DNA from: Hemerocallis citrina | Lineage: Eukaryota; Streptophyta; Magnoliopsida; Asparagales; Asphodelaceae | Assembly: GCA_017893485.1 (NCBI GenBank) | Contig: CM030360.1 | Coordinates: forward strand, 1,704,501 to 1,768,500 | Length of the DNA stretch: 64,000 bases | Direction of reading: 5' to 3' | In this document: in pieces, positions 1 to 11,148 of the stretch | How positions within the stretch are numbered: position 1 is the stretch's first letter | How the letters are laid out: every line of letters starts with the position of its first letter | Program-made: the position numbers and the translations under genes | Notes under the pieces: generated by a model | What the model saw: the letters and a program-made list of their open reading frames with translations, nothing else | The model's database searches: none | Told to the model about the DNA's origin: nothing

Positions 1-329
1 CTGAATGTTATCCTCCTCCCCCGAATTCCCCCATCCCCCTTTCCCCCAACCCGCATTCTAAATCCGTCCGATTGATTCGGTCTAGCGCTCGTCTTAGGGC
101 CCTGCGCTCGGTCTCACAGCATAACTCTCCCCCCTCTCTTCTTCCACCCCATCCCTCCCCTCTGGGCTCACTGTATCATCCTCTTTTCGAGGATTGGTCA
201 GATCTCGAATTGGCTGACACTGCCAGGACCCTAGGTTTCGCTCTCTCCCCGCTCGCTTCTACCCCGATCTCCCTTCTTAGATCTATAGAACGATCCCGAG
301 TCCATGAGCACAAACAGTTTAATGATTAG
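1..329 (+). CDS. LINE ORF1, C-terminal end (partial)
   Basis: This is the tail of the LINE ORF1 (RNA-binding, gag-like) protein, cut by the window edge. The open frame (first in-frame ATG at 72) has an RSSARLRA motif matching RSSARLKA near the C-terminus of the related - strand ORF1 (19541-20263). Both end in a similar short tail ending in D. The stop codon TAG at 327-329 lies inside ATGATTAG, whose ATG (322) is the likely ORF2 start, so the two ORFs overlap by 8 nt. No zinc knuckle is in the visible part; in the related copy it lies near the N-terminus. The identification rests on comparison within this window. Confidence 0.75.
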   Translation, partial: ECYPPPPNSPIPLSPNPHSKSVRLIRSSARLRALRSVSQHNSPPSLLPPHPSPLGSLYHPLFEDWSDLELADTARTLGFALSPLASTPISLLRSIERSRVHEHKQFND

Positions 330-3300
330 TATCTCTTGGAACATTCGCGGGCTTAACTGCCCCACCAAACAAAGGGCCATTTACGACCTTATCTCTTCCT
401 CCCACTGTGATATCATCTCGATTCAAGAGTCTAAAGTAGAATCGCCCTCGCCGCACCTCTTTCGTTCTCTTGGAGGTTCGGTTATTTCCAATTGGATCTC
501 GCTTGACGCCATCGGCTCGAGAGGCGGGATTCTGTTTGGCTTCAAAGACTCCTCCTTTACCCCTATCTCTATCCATAGACTCAATTTCTTCTTAATAGTG
601 CAACTGCACTGGATTATCCCTGATTGCGACATCACCTTCATCTCAGTTTACGGCCCCTCCGTAGCCAGCGGGCGGCCGCTTTTCTGGGATGAATTCCTTT
701 CTCTCCACCAATTTGTGCAAGGTTTTGCTGTGGTTTGTGGCGATTTCAACATCACGCGCTATGCAGCGGAAAGATCGAACTCTTCTGCTCCGGACTCCCA
801 ATCCTGGATTTTTAACGATTGCATTAGAAATCTCCATTTATCGGAAATCCCCATCAACGATAGACAATTTACTTGGTCCAACCAGCGCCTTTCTCCTTCT
901 TTGGCTAAACTCGACAGGTTCCTTGTCTCGCATTCCTGGTTCTCTAAATTCCACAATGCATATGCGAAGGCCCTTCCTAACCCTTCATCAGATCACGTGC
1001 CCATCTCTCTGTCCTCCAACTTCCACTTCCCCTATCACCGTCGATTCCGTTTCGAAAAATTCTGGCTCAATGACCAGTTATTTATCAAATCTACCGAGGA
1101 TTGTCTAGCGGCCGTCACGGGTTCGCGAGGCCTCGGCAATTTGCTTCTGAAACTTCATGCTATCAAATTCGGGTGTAAGATCTGGCGACGTGAGCGCCAA
1201 TCTAATACCAACTTTCTCAAAGAGAGTCTTCTTGCCTCCATTCAGTCGATTGACCTGATGGAAGAACAAGCTCCTCTCTCTCCCTCAGCCCTCGCGGAGA
1301 GGCGCGCTTGCAGGCGCGATTATGCTGTTATTCTCCAACAAGAGCACCTTAAGTGGGCGCAAAGGGCTAGGTTTAAATGGTTGAAGGAAGGTGATGGCAA
1401 CACCGCCTTCTTTCACCAATTTGCCTCCCATAGGCGCCGATGTAATCACATCCCCTTGATTATCGATCAAGATGTGGAGCTTCGCTCTGACACTGATATT
1501 CACAAATCATTCCTCGCCTTTTACAAAAACCTTATCGGCTCCTCCAAGCCTCGTGTGATCTCCCTCGATTGGCATCAACTCTATGGTGACCCGGACACCG
1601 ACTTATCCTCGCTTGAGGCGCCCTTCTCTTTAGAGGAGATCAAATCGGCCGTCTTCGCCTTAAAAAGCGATTCGGCCCCTGGCCCGGACGGCTTCCCCGC
1701 CTTCTTCTTTCAAAAATTCTGGTCATGGCTTAGGGATGATCTCTTCGATCTTTTCCAAGACCTGCATCAAGGCTCTTTCTCCTTTGAGCGCATCAACTAC
1801 GCACATATCGTGCTTATTCCAAAACTAACTGGTGCCAACTCGGTTTCTGATTTCAGGCCGATTAGCCTGATTAACACCTCCTTCAAAATCATCATGAAGG
1901 TCCTGGCTTCCAGGCTTAGCGCCGTCATCCCTCCCCTTATTGATCCTGCCCAATCGGGCTTTATTAAGGATCGATTTATCCTGGATAGTGTAGCTGCAGC
2001 TCAAGAGATCATTTCACTTAGTCACTTTCACAAGCTGGAAGGTATTCTCCTTAAACTCGATTTTCAAAAAGCTTACGATAACGTGCATTGGGACTTTCTC
2101 CTGGATATTCTCCGCCATCGAGGCTTCGGCCAGAAATGGATCGGATGGATCCAGTCCAGCTTGTTATCTGGCACCTCTTCCATTATTATCAATGGATCCG
2201 AGGGCCATAAATTCAAGATTAAGCGTGGTCTTCGACAAGGAGATCCCCTTTCGTCCCTTCTTTTCGCCTTAGTGGCAGATGTCTTCAGTAGACTGCTCCG
2301 CAATGCTCGCTCGGTTCATGCTATTGAGGGCATTGGTCGTTCCCAAAATTTTGACGGTATCCTCAATCTCCAATATGCGGATGACACCATCATTTTCTCT
2401 AAACCGGATCGCTCCGTTTTACGCAATCTAAAGCTCCTGCTGTATTGTTTTGAACAAGCCTCCGGGCTCGCGATCAACTTCAATAAGTCTTCGGTTTATT
2501 GGCTTGGCGGTAATGATCTCCGCCATAATGAGATCGCTCAATTCTTTAACTGCCGCAAAGCCTCCTTCCCTATCTCTTATCTGGGTATTCCCCTCAGATG
2601 GGGTAAACTCCTCAAAGCGGATTGGCTCCCCATTATCGATAAAATTGAGTCCAGATTGAACGTGTGGACGGGTAAGTTCCTCTCCCGAGGAGGGAGGTTA
2701 ACACTTCTTAACTCCGTTCTCTCGGCTATGCCTCTTTATCTGATGTCATTCTATTATATCCCTTCATGGGTCATTAAGAGAATTGACCAAATTCGTAGCT
2801 ACTTTTTCTGGTCTGGCGCCGGACATTATAAACAGGGCTCGCATCTTTGCAATTGGAACATCGTCTGTTCCTCCAAAGCCAGCGGGGGCTTAGGAGCTTT
2901 GAACCTTCGTGATCACAACTTGGCTCTTTTAGGTAAATGGCTGTGGAGATTTCACAAGTTCCCTGACCTCTCGTGGGTGCTTTGTGTTAAGGAAGCGTAC
3001 TTCTCCTCTACCCCATGGTGGCATTTTAATTCCCCCATCCATCGTTTTGCCTCCCCGTTCTGGAAAGGCGTTTGGAAAGTCGCTCCTGTCTTCCAAGCCA
3101 GCATTACTCGCCTTTGCGCTGATGGTTCGAGAACCAAATTTTGGTCCGACATTTGGTTAAGCAATATTTCAATTGCATCTACTTTCCCTTCTCTCTTCAA
3201 CCTTGCAGAGTTCCCTGACGCTTCAGTTGAAGAGTCATTTATTTGGATTAACAACGCCAGATTTTGGTATATCCCTTTAGTCTCTCCCCTGTCCCAAAAC

Positions 3301-3966
3301 CTTATTTGGGAGATGCAACAATTGCTATCGTTTCTCAACCGCTTTGAGTGGCACCCCTCGGAGAGCATCAGCTGGCGCTGGAATGCCTCGGGTAGCTTCT
3401 CAGTTAAATCTCTCTATAGGTTTCTTAACTTTCGTGGCACTATGTCACCGGCGGCAGATTTCATTTGGAAATCTTGCGCTCCTCTTAAAGTCAAAATTAA
3501 CTCGTGGTTAGCCATCCACAACAAGCTTCTCACCGTCCAGGTTCTTAATAAAAGAAATTTAGCGTGGGGTCAGCCTTGTGGTCTCTGCCTGGTGGACTTC
3601 GAATCAGCGGATCATCTTTTCGTGGATTGTCCCTCCATCAAGCCCCTTTGGAAACTTGTGGCCCTCGCTTGGTCCAACCCAACCCTTCCCTCTTCTCTTC
3701 TCGCCAGTTGGCATTCGCCTTCGTGTCTGTCAAGATATCGTAAGGGGTGGCTCCTATCTGTCCACATCATTATCTGGATTACCTGGAAAGAGAGAAATCG
3801 TAGGATTTTCGCCAATAAGGCATCTCCTATCTCCTCTCTCTTAGAAGAGTTCATGTTTCTTTTCGAATTTTGGACTTCGGCTCTTAGTGCCGTTAAGCGT
3901 CAAGGTTTTTTCTCCCACCGCCTTCATGACTCGCTCGTCGTTCTCTCCTCCCTCAACGCGCTCTAA
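322..3966 (+). CDS. LINE ORF2: endonuclease / reverse transcriptase
   Basis: Enzyme for target-primed reverse transcription of an L1-type retrotransposon, intact over about 1214 residues. The N-terminal APE-like endonuclease (about residues 1-230) shows WNIRG, QESK, CGDFNIT and SDHVP. The reverse transcriptase (about 440-720) shows FRPISLIN, the first catalytic Asp in KLDFQKAYD, GLRQGDPLS and the YADD active site near residue 685. The C-terminal RVT zinc-binding region shows CGLC followed by DHLFVDC. I prefer the ATG at 322 over 304 because the conserved MISISWNIRG start and the overlap with the ORF1 stop are repeated in the second copy. No stop or frameshift is visible, so this copy may be young or still competent. 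Confidence 0.93.
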   Translation: MISISWNIRGLNCPTKQRAIYDLISSSHCDIISIQESKVESPSPHLFRSLGGSVISNWISLDAIGSRGGILFGFKDSSFTPISIHRLNFFLIVQLHWIIPDCDITFISVYGPSVASGRPLFWDEFLSLHQFVQGFAVVCGDFNITRYAAERSNSSAPDSQSWIFNDCIRNLHLSEIPINDRQFTWSNQRLSPSLAKLDRFLVSHSWFSKFHNAYAKALPNPSSDHVPISLSSNFHFPYHRRFRFEKFWLNDQLFIKSTEDCLAAVTGSRGLGNLLLKLHAIKFGCKIWRRERQSNTNFLKESLLASIQSIDLMEEQAPLSPSALAERRACRRDYAVILQQEHLKWAQRARFKWLKEGDGNTAFFHQFASHRRRCNHIPLIIDQDVELRSDTDIHKSFLAFYKNLIGSSKPRVISLDWHQLYGDPDTDLSSLEAPFSLEEIKSAVFALKSDSAPGPDGFPAFFFQKFWSWLRDDLFDLFQDLHQGSFSFERINYAHIVLIPKLTGANSVSDFRPISLINTSFKIIMKVLASRLSAVIPPLIDPAQSGFIKDRFILDSVAAAQEIISLSHFHKLEGILLKLDFQKAYDNVHWDFLLDILRHRGFGQKWIGWIQSSLLSGTSSIIINGSEGHKFKIKRGLRQGDPLSSLLFALVADVFSRLLRNARSVHAIEGIGRSQNFDGILNLQYADDTIIFSKPDRSVLRNLKLLLYCFEQASGLAINFNKSSVYWLGGNDLRHNEIAQFFNCRKASFPISYLGIPLRWGKLLKADWLPIIDKIESRLNVWTGKFLSRGGRLTLLNSVLSAMPLYLMSFYYIPSWVIKRIDQIRSYFFWSGAGHYKQGSHLCNWNIVCSSKASGGLGALNLRDHNLALLGKWLWRFHKFPDLSWVLCVKEAYFSSTPWWHFNSPIHRFASPFWKGVWKVAPVFQASITRLCADGSRTKFWSDIWLSNISIASTFPSLFNLAEFPDASVEESFIWINNARFWYIPLVSPLSQNLIWEMQQLLSFLNRFEWHPSESISWRWNASGSFSVKSLYRFLNFRGTMSPAADFIWKSCAPLKVKINSWLAIHNKLLTVQVLNKRNLAWGQPCGLCLVDFESADHLFVDCPSIKPLWKLVALAWSNPTLPSSLLASWHSPSCLSRYRKGWLLSVHIIIWITWKERNRRIFANKASPISSLLEEFMFLFEFWTSALSAVKRQGFFSHRLHDSLVVLSSLNAL

Positions 3967-5559
3967 TTTTCTCCCCTTTCTTTGTTGCGGTTACGTTCTC
4001 GCCGGTCCCTTATTTTCGTGCTCTGGTTATCACAAGCCAGTTGTGTTTTCGGTCTCCTAGGCCGTTAATCTTCGCGTTCTTTGTGTTCACGATTTTCGCC
4101 TTTGATTTTCCACTCTCTCAGCGATCATTAGTGGCTCGGTTTGGGCATTGTCCCTTACCTTTTTTCCTTCCTTCCCTGCCCTATTCACTGTCTTTTCCTT
4201 TCATTACCCAAGGCTTTATTAGCTTGCCTCTTTAAGTCATTACGTTCGATTAGCTTAGCATTTTGCTGTTTGGGTGTATCTGTGTTTTTTTTGATGAATC
4301 AGTACTCATTGTGCTTTTTTTCTGCTTTTCAGTTTGTTCTCAGATTTCTTTCCTCTGTGCCAGTTCTAGTTCTCACTCTGTTTTGCTCTTCCTGCAGGGC
4401 TGAACATCTTGGGACTAGTGGTGCATTTTTGGCCCAGTTTTTGTGGTGTGGTGGTTTGTTTCGGGGGCCATCATATTAGGACAAGTGGTGCATTTTGGCC
4501 CAGTTTTTGTGTGTGTGCTCTGGTCCCCAGTTTGTGTGTTGGCTCTGCGGCCTGTAGCTAGCTGCCACAACTCTTTTGGACCTATTTGGTTCCTGGGTTT
4601 CCCTCTTTGTCACCCTCTCTAAGTCCTTTATATGTTGTATTTCTCCTCTGTGCTCTAACTCTTTGATTGTTGCACTGTTGTTTCACCTTAAGTAGGCTGT
4701 TTAATGGACGGTTTATCCGTTGGGATTCTCTGTGATTTGCGATTACTAGTTAGGTGGGCGAGCGTGGTTGTATTCCCGCTCCATCTCTTTGGCTTGTAAT
4801 CGGTACTGTCTATGCTGTTGGCCTTTATTTTATCCCAGCTTTGATTAGATAGCTTGTTGTGATCTTGAGCGATTTATTGTTCTTCTATTTTCAGTCTCGC
4901 TCTAGCTTGGTTTACTCTCATTCTGCAATTTCTTTTCTCTTTGACTTCTCCATTATGGCCTTACCCTGGTTGTGCTTCGCGGAGGATCGCGCGCAGCTGC
5001 GTAATCTGGCTGGTCACCATTGGTGATTGGAGTCAGTTTTTTATTTTTTTTATTTTTTTTCGGTGGCGGGTGGACTACCCTTTTGGGCAGCACAGCCCAC
5101 TCCCCTTCTCGGATTTGTTCGGTGCTTGTTTGCAGCACTCTCTCGCTGCGTTGTTGTTCTGAAGCTCCCGCCGTCGCGTGTTGTTCCGGGCTGAGCGCTT
5201 GCGTCTCATTGCAGCGGTCCCCCCCCCTCCGGTGGTTGCAAGCACCCTTCTCCCACCAGTCAAGGCCGATGGTAGTTTTTCTCGTAACTCTGGCGTCCCT
5301 TTCTAGGCTTGGAGCTTGGTCGTCTCTTCTTCCCTCTCCAGGAGTTCGATATTGCCTTAGCTGTTTCGGGTCTGAGTGGTGGCTCTTCGGCTCGTTTGTT
5401 GTTATTATTACTGCTTGTTTTATTTCGTCTGCTGGTTGTATATTCTTAACTATGTTTTACCTCTGGTAAAACCCTCTATGTATGCTTTTGTACTGTGATT
5501 TTTATTTATTATATTGATCTGGCTGGAGTCTTTTGACTCTATCCTTTTGCATCAAAAAA
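3967..5559 (+). other. LINE 3' UTR
   Basis: T-rich non-coding tail of the LINE. It holds an imperfect direct repeat around GTGGTGCATTTTGGCCCAG (near 4417-4450 and 4484-4515) and T-runs near 5040-5060. The short ORFs here lack codon structure and resemble nothing I know. It ends in TGCATCAAAAAA, typical of plant L1 tails. Confidence 0.7.
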
Positions 5560-5727
5560 TTATTTTTCAACATATACTAATAGAAATATGGACTTTTATT
5601 TACAACTAATTATTGTCATACTATTCAAACTTGAACTATATAATTGTTGTTTTACTGTTTACAGGACTTTTCTTGTGTTGTATCGTTCCGAAGACGTGCC
5701 GTAGTCACGTGCCCACGGGTAAATCTA

Positions 5728-5790
<63 letters not shown>

Positions 5791-6520
5791 TTATACGGAA
5801 CTGAACTCTTGTTTTTTGTTTTAATTTTTAATTTTAAATTTTTAATAAACACTGTATTTTCCACACCCTACTTTTCAAGCTCGCGAGCGAGAATGGAACT
5901 CGCTCGCTCTTGCTTCCTTTTAAATGGAATGGAATGGAAGGAAGATTTACAAGTCTCCTGCTTCCTCTCGTGATGCGCATTTCACCCTCTTCTGCTCTCT
6001 CTCTCTCTCTCTCTCAAAACCCTAACCCTAATAATAATAATAAATCCCCCTCTTCCGATCTCGAACTGAAACCCTAAGCTCTGGATCTTCGGTCCCTCTT
6101 CCACGATCCGATTCCGTGTCGGGGTTCTGTTCCGGTATGTGCGCCGCCCTCTATTTTTGTTTTGTTTTGTTTTGTTTTGATTAGCATGTTCACAAACTAT
6201 TATTATTAAGGAATTGTTGAATTTTTTTGATTCGTTTAGAATAGTTTAGTTTAGTATAGAATAGAATAGTTTAGTTTAGTTTAGTTGGTTATATCAATTC
6301 CTGTAATTTGGGAATGATGAGTGAACTGAATTCCACACTTTTTGACTGACTGAAAGTGAAATGCCAGTGTTCTGTTTGTTTTACATTCTCAATCTTGAAT
6401 GGAATTTTGAAATTCATTTAATGTTGCTTGTGTCAGTTCAATCTATTCAATCAGTTTGCATTAAGATGATACAAGAGTGTTTTTAGCCATTCGGGATTGT
6501 CGAGGCTAACCACAAGCAAA
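5560..6520 (+). promoter_or_regulatory. Upstream region and 5' UTR of the kinase gene
   Basis: Contains the TA microsatellite, a CT-rich patch (about 5990-6015, a Y-patch-like core promoter feature) and a telo-box-like AAACCCTAACCCTAA just after it, common near plant transcription starts. A likely 5' UTR intron follows: donor CCG|GTATGT at 6135, candidate acceptor GTGTCAG|TT ending at 6436. Transcription probably starts near 6000. I see no convincing TATA box apart from the microsatellite. The exact start and the UTR splice sites are inference. Confidence 0.5.
5733..5787. repeat. (TA)n microsatellite
   Basis: Uninterrupted TA dinucleotide run of about 55 bp, between the LINE 3' end and the kinase gene. 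It accounts for the Tyr/Ile-repeat ORFs on both strands. Confidence 0.97.
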
Positions 6521-9500
6521 ATGGCTTCATCTGGTGGTGGTGGTGGTGTCTCTGAGATTGTGGAGGCAAAGGAGGAGGAGGACCTGGACTTGATCCATCC
6601 TTGTTTTAAAGGAGGATCTAAATCCAATACATTAACTGTTAAGGCAAAAGCAAAAGTAGAAGCAGAAGCAGAAGCAGAAGCAGATGATGGAGTTAATCAG
6701 CTAATAAGTGCATTCCATCTAAGAACTTCATCCAAAGTTGCGAGCCCTTCACGTCAGATGGTCACTGACCTGCTGCAAAAAAATGCTTCAAAGAAGCCTA
6801 TTATTAAAGTTGGCATCCCTCAAGCTTCTGGAATAGGGATTTCTGAATCTGTAACTTTAAAGCAGGCACTAAGAAAATTATGCGTCTCCCAGGCATCCGA
6901 GATGGCTGCTACGAAAAGGTTGTCGAAACCAATTGGCTTATCTGACGTCCCTGAAGCTGGGGCAATTAAAAGATTGTTGGCTTCTTTGGTGGTCCCAACC
7001 AGCGAGTCCGACGATAAAGGTAAATTGGTAGAAATTTCTCTTGTGCCTGAGAAAACTACGAAAGGTCCGTCCAAAAACACAGTCCTTCATAAGTTGTCCA
7101 AATTGCAATCACCCAATCAAATCTCTGTTTCATCTCCTTGTCAAGCAGTCTCACCCACAGCCAAGGTGCAGAAGACGAGAATCCAGGATGTAATAGCCGA
7201 TAATCAGTCAGATCCTGTGGAAATAGGTGTAAAAGGTAAAGCAGATTCTAAGGGTATCAGGTCAAGCAAGCCTAGCACAAGCCGTCGCCTGATGAAGCCA
7301 GTACTTGGAAACAAAACAAGTGTTGAAAAGAAAGGAAAGCAACAAACAGAGTCAACACTAGGCAATTCTAATAAATGCAGTGAAGTAAATACGGTGACTT
7401 TGGCCCCATCGAAAAATAAATCAGCTTCTCCGAAGGAATCTATTTCTCCAGCATGTAGCAGTACAAACGCTCCTGACAGCACTAGTATGATGAAGAACAA
7501 GGATAGCGGAGTGAGCAAACCTAAACCTGATGTTAGACCACACAGATCCTGTGTTGTTGCACTTGTTGGTGCTAAGATAAATGGAGACACTAGAACAATA
7601 GAAAAAGGTGAATCCTCCCAAAGTTCGAAAAGCAGCATGGGTGGTTACAGTAGCAGCACTAGCTTGAGTGATGAGAGTCATCAGAGTTCTAGTGGCAATG
7701 GTAGTAGGCCACACATGTCGAAGGATGTGAGATGGGAATCTATCCGAGATGTTGTGTTGCAACATGGAAACTTAGGGTTAAATAACTTTAGGCTTCTCAA
7801 GAGACTTGGTTGTGGAGATATTGGGACCATTTATCTTGCTGAGTTAACTGGTTCAGATTGCATGTTTGCCCTCAAAGTGATGGATGTTGAATTCCTTTTG
7901 AGTAGAAAGAAAATGTTGAGAGCTCAAACTGAAAGGGAGATCCTTCAAATGCTTGATCATCCGTTCCTACCGACTCTTTATGCTAATTTCACAACAGATA
8001 ACCTTTCTTGTTTAGTTATGGAGTATTGCCCAGGTGGTGATCTGCATGTCCTTAGACAGAGACAACCTGGCAGGAATTTCCCTGAGGCAGCTGCTAGGTA
8101 TGTATCTTTAACCAAATGCCACGTAACATGATAGATGAGCTTAAACCTGTTGCACTTTGATGATTTTCTACTTGTTATTTAATTCATTTTGCCCAGTTAC
8201 TTTTGGTTATTTGTCTTGTGTTTGTGAAGATAATTTCTCCGATGAAATATTCATTCATGAATTATTGCTTTAGTATTAATTAATGAAATAAAGAATTTGT
8301 CATTGTCCTGTCTATAAAAGAATGGAAAATCCAAAGGTTGTTACAACTTGCATTCGATTCTCACTTGCCAAAATAAAATAAAAATCTAGAGGACAGAAAT
8401 TTAGTTTACGAGTTTTCATAAATGAAAACCAAACAATTTTGTAAAGAAGTGTGAATCAACAAGTCAGATTCTTTCTTGAATAGTTACTCTGTCAATGATA
8501 AATGTTGATAGAGCCATCCAAGGACATTAGAACACTTCTAATAGAAACTTTGTCAATCCATGCATCTGCTGCTAATCTATTTTATCAATCCACATGTACC
8601 CAAACTCTGCCATGTCCTGTACCTTTTTCCTTGCCATTGTATACTAACTTGGTATCTTAATTCCGCAGGTTTTATGTTGCAGAAGTTCTCCTTGCCCTGG
8701 AGTATCTACACATGCTAGGGGTGATATACCGTGATCTCAAACCAGAAAACATTCTCGTCCGAGAAGATGGTCATGTCATGCTCTCTGATTTTGATCTCTC
8801 TCTCAGGTGCACTGTGAGGCCAACTCTTCTCAGATCCTCCTCGTTGGGCTGCCAAGAGGCTGTGAAGAGACCATCAGGACCTTGTTCCGAAAACAGTTGC
8901 ATAGAGCCTCTTTGCCTTCAACCATCTTGGGTTCAAGTTTCTTGCTTCACACCACGTTTAGCATCTTCAACAACTGCAGTGAAGACTCGGAAGCAAAAAT
9001 CTGACCAGGCTGGCCAGGTCAGCTCACTCCAGCTCGTGGTGGAACCCACTGATGCACGTTCCAACTCGTTTGTTGGGACCCACGAGTATTTGGCCCCTGA
9101 GATCATTAGAGGTGATGGACATGGGAGTGCAGTAGACTGGTGGACTTTCGGGATTTTCCTCTATGAGTTATTGTTTGGTAGGACACCCTTCAAGGGACCT
9201 GGGAATGTTGAAACCCTAGCCAATGTTATCTCGCAGAGCCTGAGATTTCCTGAGAGCCCAGCTGTTAGTTTCCATGCTAAAGATTTAATTAGGGCACTGC
9301 TAGTAAAAGAGCCAGAGAACAGGCTGGGATCTACTAGAGGTGCTGCTGAAATCAAGCAGCATCCTTTCTTTGAAGGGATGAACTGGGCCTTGATACGTTG
9401 TGCTGCACCACCTGAGATACCAAAAAGTTGTGATGTTGGAACTGCGGTGGGAGCATGGAAGAAGAAGGAAGATAAGTGTCTGGATTTTAGGAGCAATGGA

Positions 9501-9527
9501 GATGATATTGAGTTTGAACTATTCTAG
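6521..9527 (+). CDS. KIPK: AGC-VIII Ser/Thr protein kinase, KIPK type (2 coding exons)
   Basis: Plant AGC protein kinase of group VIII, the group containing D6PK, PINOID and KIPK, which act in auxin transport and polar growth at the plasma membrane. Coding exons 6521-8097 and 8669-9527 flank a 571-bp GT-AG intron and give about 811 residues. Start is ATG 6521; an in-frame TTG at 6497 is not a plausible plant start. Residues 1 to about 415 are Ser/Lys-rich and disordered, the long N-terminus typical of KIPK rather than D6PK. The kinase has glycine loop LGCGDIG near 430, catalytic Lys in [15 protein letters not shown], and the group-specific DFD instead of DFG. An insertion of roughly 80 residues precedes the activation segment [11 protein letters not shown]. 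The C-terminal FELF is a PIF-like FxxF motif expected to bind PDK1. No defects are seen. Assignment to KIPK within the group rests on the N-terminus and kinase wording. Confidence 0.9.
8098..8668 (+). other. Intron of the kinase gene
   Basis: Donor GTATGT directly after GCTAG; acceptor TTCCGCAG. It interrupts the codon for the Arg of the AAARFYVAE stretch in phase 2. AT-rich, with no recognisable inserted element. Confidence 0.93.
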
Positions 9528-10123
9528 AGAAATCATTTCCTGGCTTCGGATGTTTTTAAATGGCTAAAGTATCCCCTATGTGTTGTCTGTGGACGCCCAG
9601 TCCGATTCTGGCATCTCACTTCCCACATCTGCAAGTAGTTTTATGTAAATGTAGATCAATATATGTTAGCGAGTTTTCATCTCTTGTTAATAACATGGAT
9701 GTCATTTTCCAGAAGTGTAACACTAATCAGTCGATCTCATGTTGTCAAGAGTATTTCTACTATTATCGGCCAACATCCAGGGTTTCAAGCATGGTGTACT
9801 TCTCGTGGTATACTGAAGCATGCCATTTATTTTTAGTGTATATAGTCTTTTTTTTTCTTCCTTTTTGTGAGATTCTGGTAAGATTTATGTGAAAAATTCT
9901 TACCAGGCTGTTACATACTTGCATGGCAAAATATCTGTATCTGAAAGCTACAGAAAACTTGTACATGAATCTAACGAATGCACATGCTGAAGGTAAGATG
10001 GTAGACTGGAATCAGCATTCCAAGAATTACCTCATCATAGGATTCCACAATGTTCAGCACATCAGCAGCATTGATGTTTTAATCTTGTTCACTCTTTATC
10101 CCTCAGACATGCAAGCATGCTTC
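9528..10123 (+). other. Kinase 3' UTR and flank
   Basis: T-rich sequence after the kinase stop codon, up to the LTR element. The poly(A) site is not obvious. I see no gene. Confidence 0.5.
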
Positions 10124-10671
10124 TCATGCAGTTCTCTAATCTGCATCTTCTCTTTTTCTTCACAAATAATCCTGTATCGGTATTTTTATTTTGTGTTTCA
10201 GTCCTTATGCAATTTCTTAATTGTTGTGTTTGTTTTGCAGTTAGGTCCTTGTATTAGCGAAAGAGGGTTAAGGTGTATTGTGGACGGGCTTAGGTGATAA
10301 CTAGCACTATTAATACCCTATTGTAAACTCATTTTGAGGATATGAATGAATATAGAGTAATGCTTTAGCCACTACCAATTTCACTATCATTTTCTTCACT
10401 ACCTTAGGTGGTATACTCCTATTGGAGAGTTCTCCCACCTACTCTATCATTCCCCACCTATTGAAATGTGCCACATAAGGTAGTGAAGAGAAATGTAGTG
10501 AAATTGGTAGTGGCTCTAGCATTACTCATGAATATATATTAAAATCTTCTTTATCTTCTTATCTTCTTCTTCTACCTTCTTGCTCTGTTTTTCTTCCTTT
10601 CTATTTGATTCATGGATGTCATCTTCGGCACCATTAGCCGTTATGATTATCCATCGACAATGATCATAACA
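10124..10671 (+). repeat. 5' LTR (with MITE insertion)
   Basis: Aligns with 14070-14454 along its length once the MITE at 10355-10527 and its duplicated target are removed. Ends in CATAACA, immediately before the primer-binding site. Confidence 0.88.
10355..10527. mobile_element. Mutator-type MITE in the 5' LTR
   Basis: 173-bp element with long terminal inverted repeats: the left end GAGTAATGCTTTAGCCACTA pairs with the right end, whose reverse complement reads GAGTAATGCTAGAGCCACTA. It is flanked by the 9-bp duplication ATGAATATA (10346-10354 and 10528-10536), the length expected for Mutator-like transposition. The 3' LTR has the unoccupied site ATGAATATG near 14298, so the insertion came after the retroelement landed. 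Confidence 0.9.
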
Positions 10672-11148
10672 ATGGTATCAGAGCCATCGCCTATCCCACC
10701 TGCACCACTCATAGCCAATGTCACCCGCGCCCCCTCTTCCGAGCCCTTGACAGCTTCCACTCCAAAACCCCCACACCTCTTGTCTCCACCGCTCGCCTTC
10801 CCCTTTACGACCCCCTGAGCCCCGCTACCACTCCCGCTGTCAAAACCCTCCAGCCCCGCCACCCCCTGGCTGCCTCAAGATCGGCCATCGATGTTTGCGC
10901 CTCCCTCCTCCCACTTCGTCTCCGCTACGGTTTCCCCGTCTCCATTTCCGCAGCCCTCCCCCTCTTTGTTCGGCAGCTCACCATGTGTTCGACGAGATTC
11001 CCAAGAGAACCTGACAGCAAATTCACCTCAACCACTGCCTAGGAATCGCTTTACTCAACCCCTCACTTCTTCTTCGCAGAACCCCCACTTCGTTCCCTCC
11101 AACTTCAACTTGATTTCTCTGAACTCCAATAGTCCACCACGTGTTTGA

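Larger units (their letters stand above)
1..5559 (+). mobile_element. L1-like LINE, 5' part outside window
   Basis: Non-LTR retrotransposon read on the + strand. The window opens inside ORF1. ORF2 (endonuclease, reverse transcriptase, C-terminal zinc-binding RVT domain) is complete. A 3' UTR of about 1.6 kb ends in a short A-run after TTTTGCATCAAAAAA near 5559. ORF1 and ORF2 resemble the decayed - strand copy at 15.47-23.0 kb, so the two belong to one family. The 3' UTR here is far longer than the roughly 420 bp seen in that copy. I could not define a target-site duplication because the 5' end is outside the window. Confidence 0.9.

Noticed and set aside
5613..5973. Tyr/Ile-repeat ORFs on both strands
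   Set aside because: They are translations of the TA microsatellite.
6497..6520. In-frame TTG as a start for the kinase, giving eight more residues
   Set aside because: Plant nuclear genes rarely start at TTG, and ATG 6521 follows directly and fits the family.
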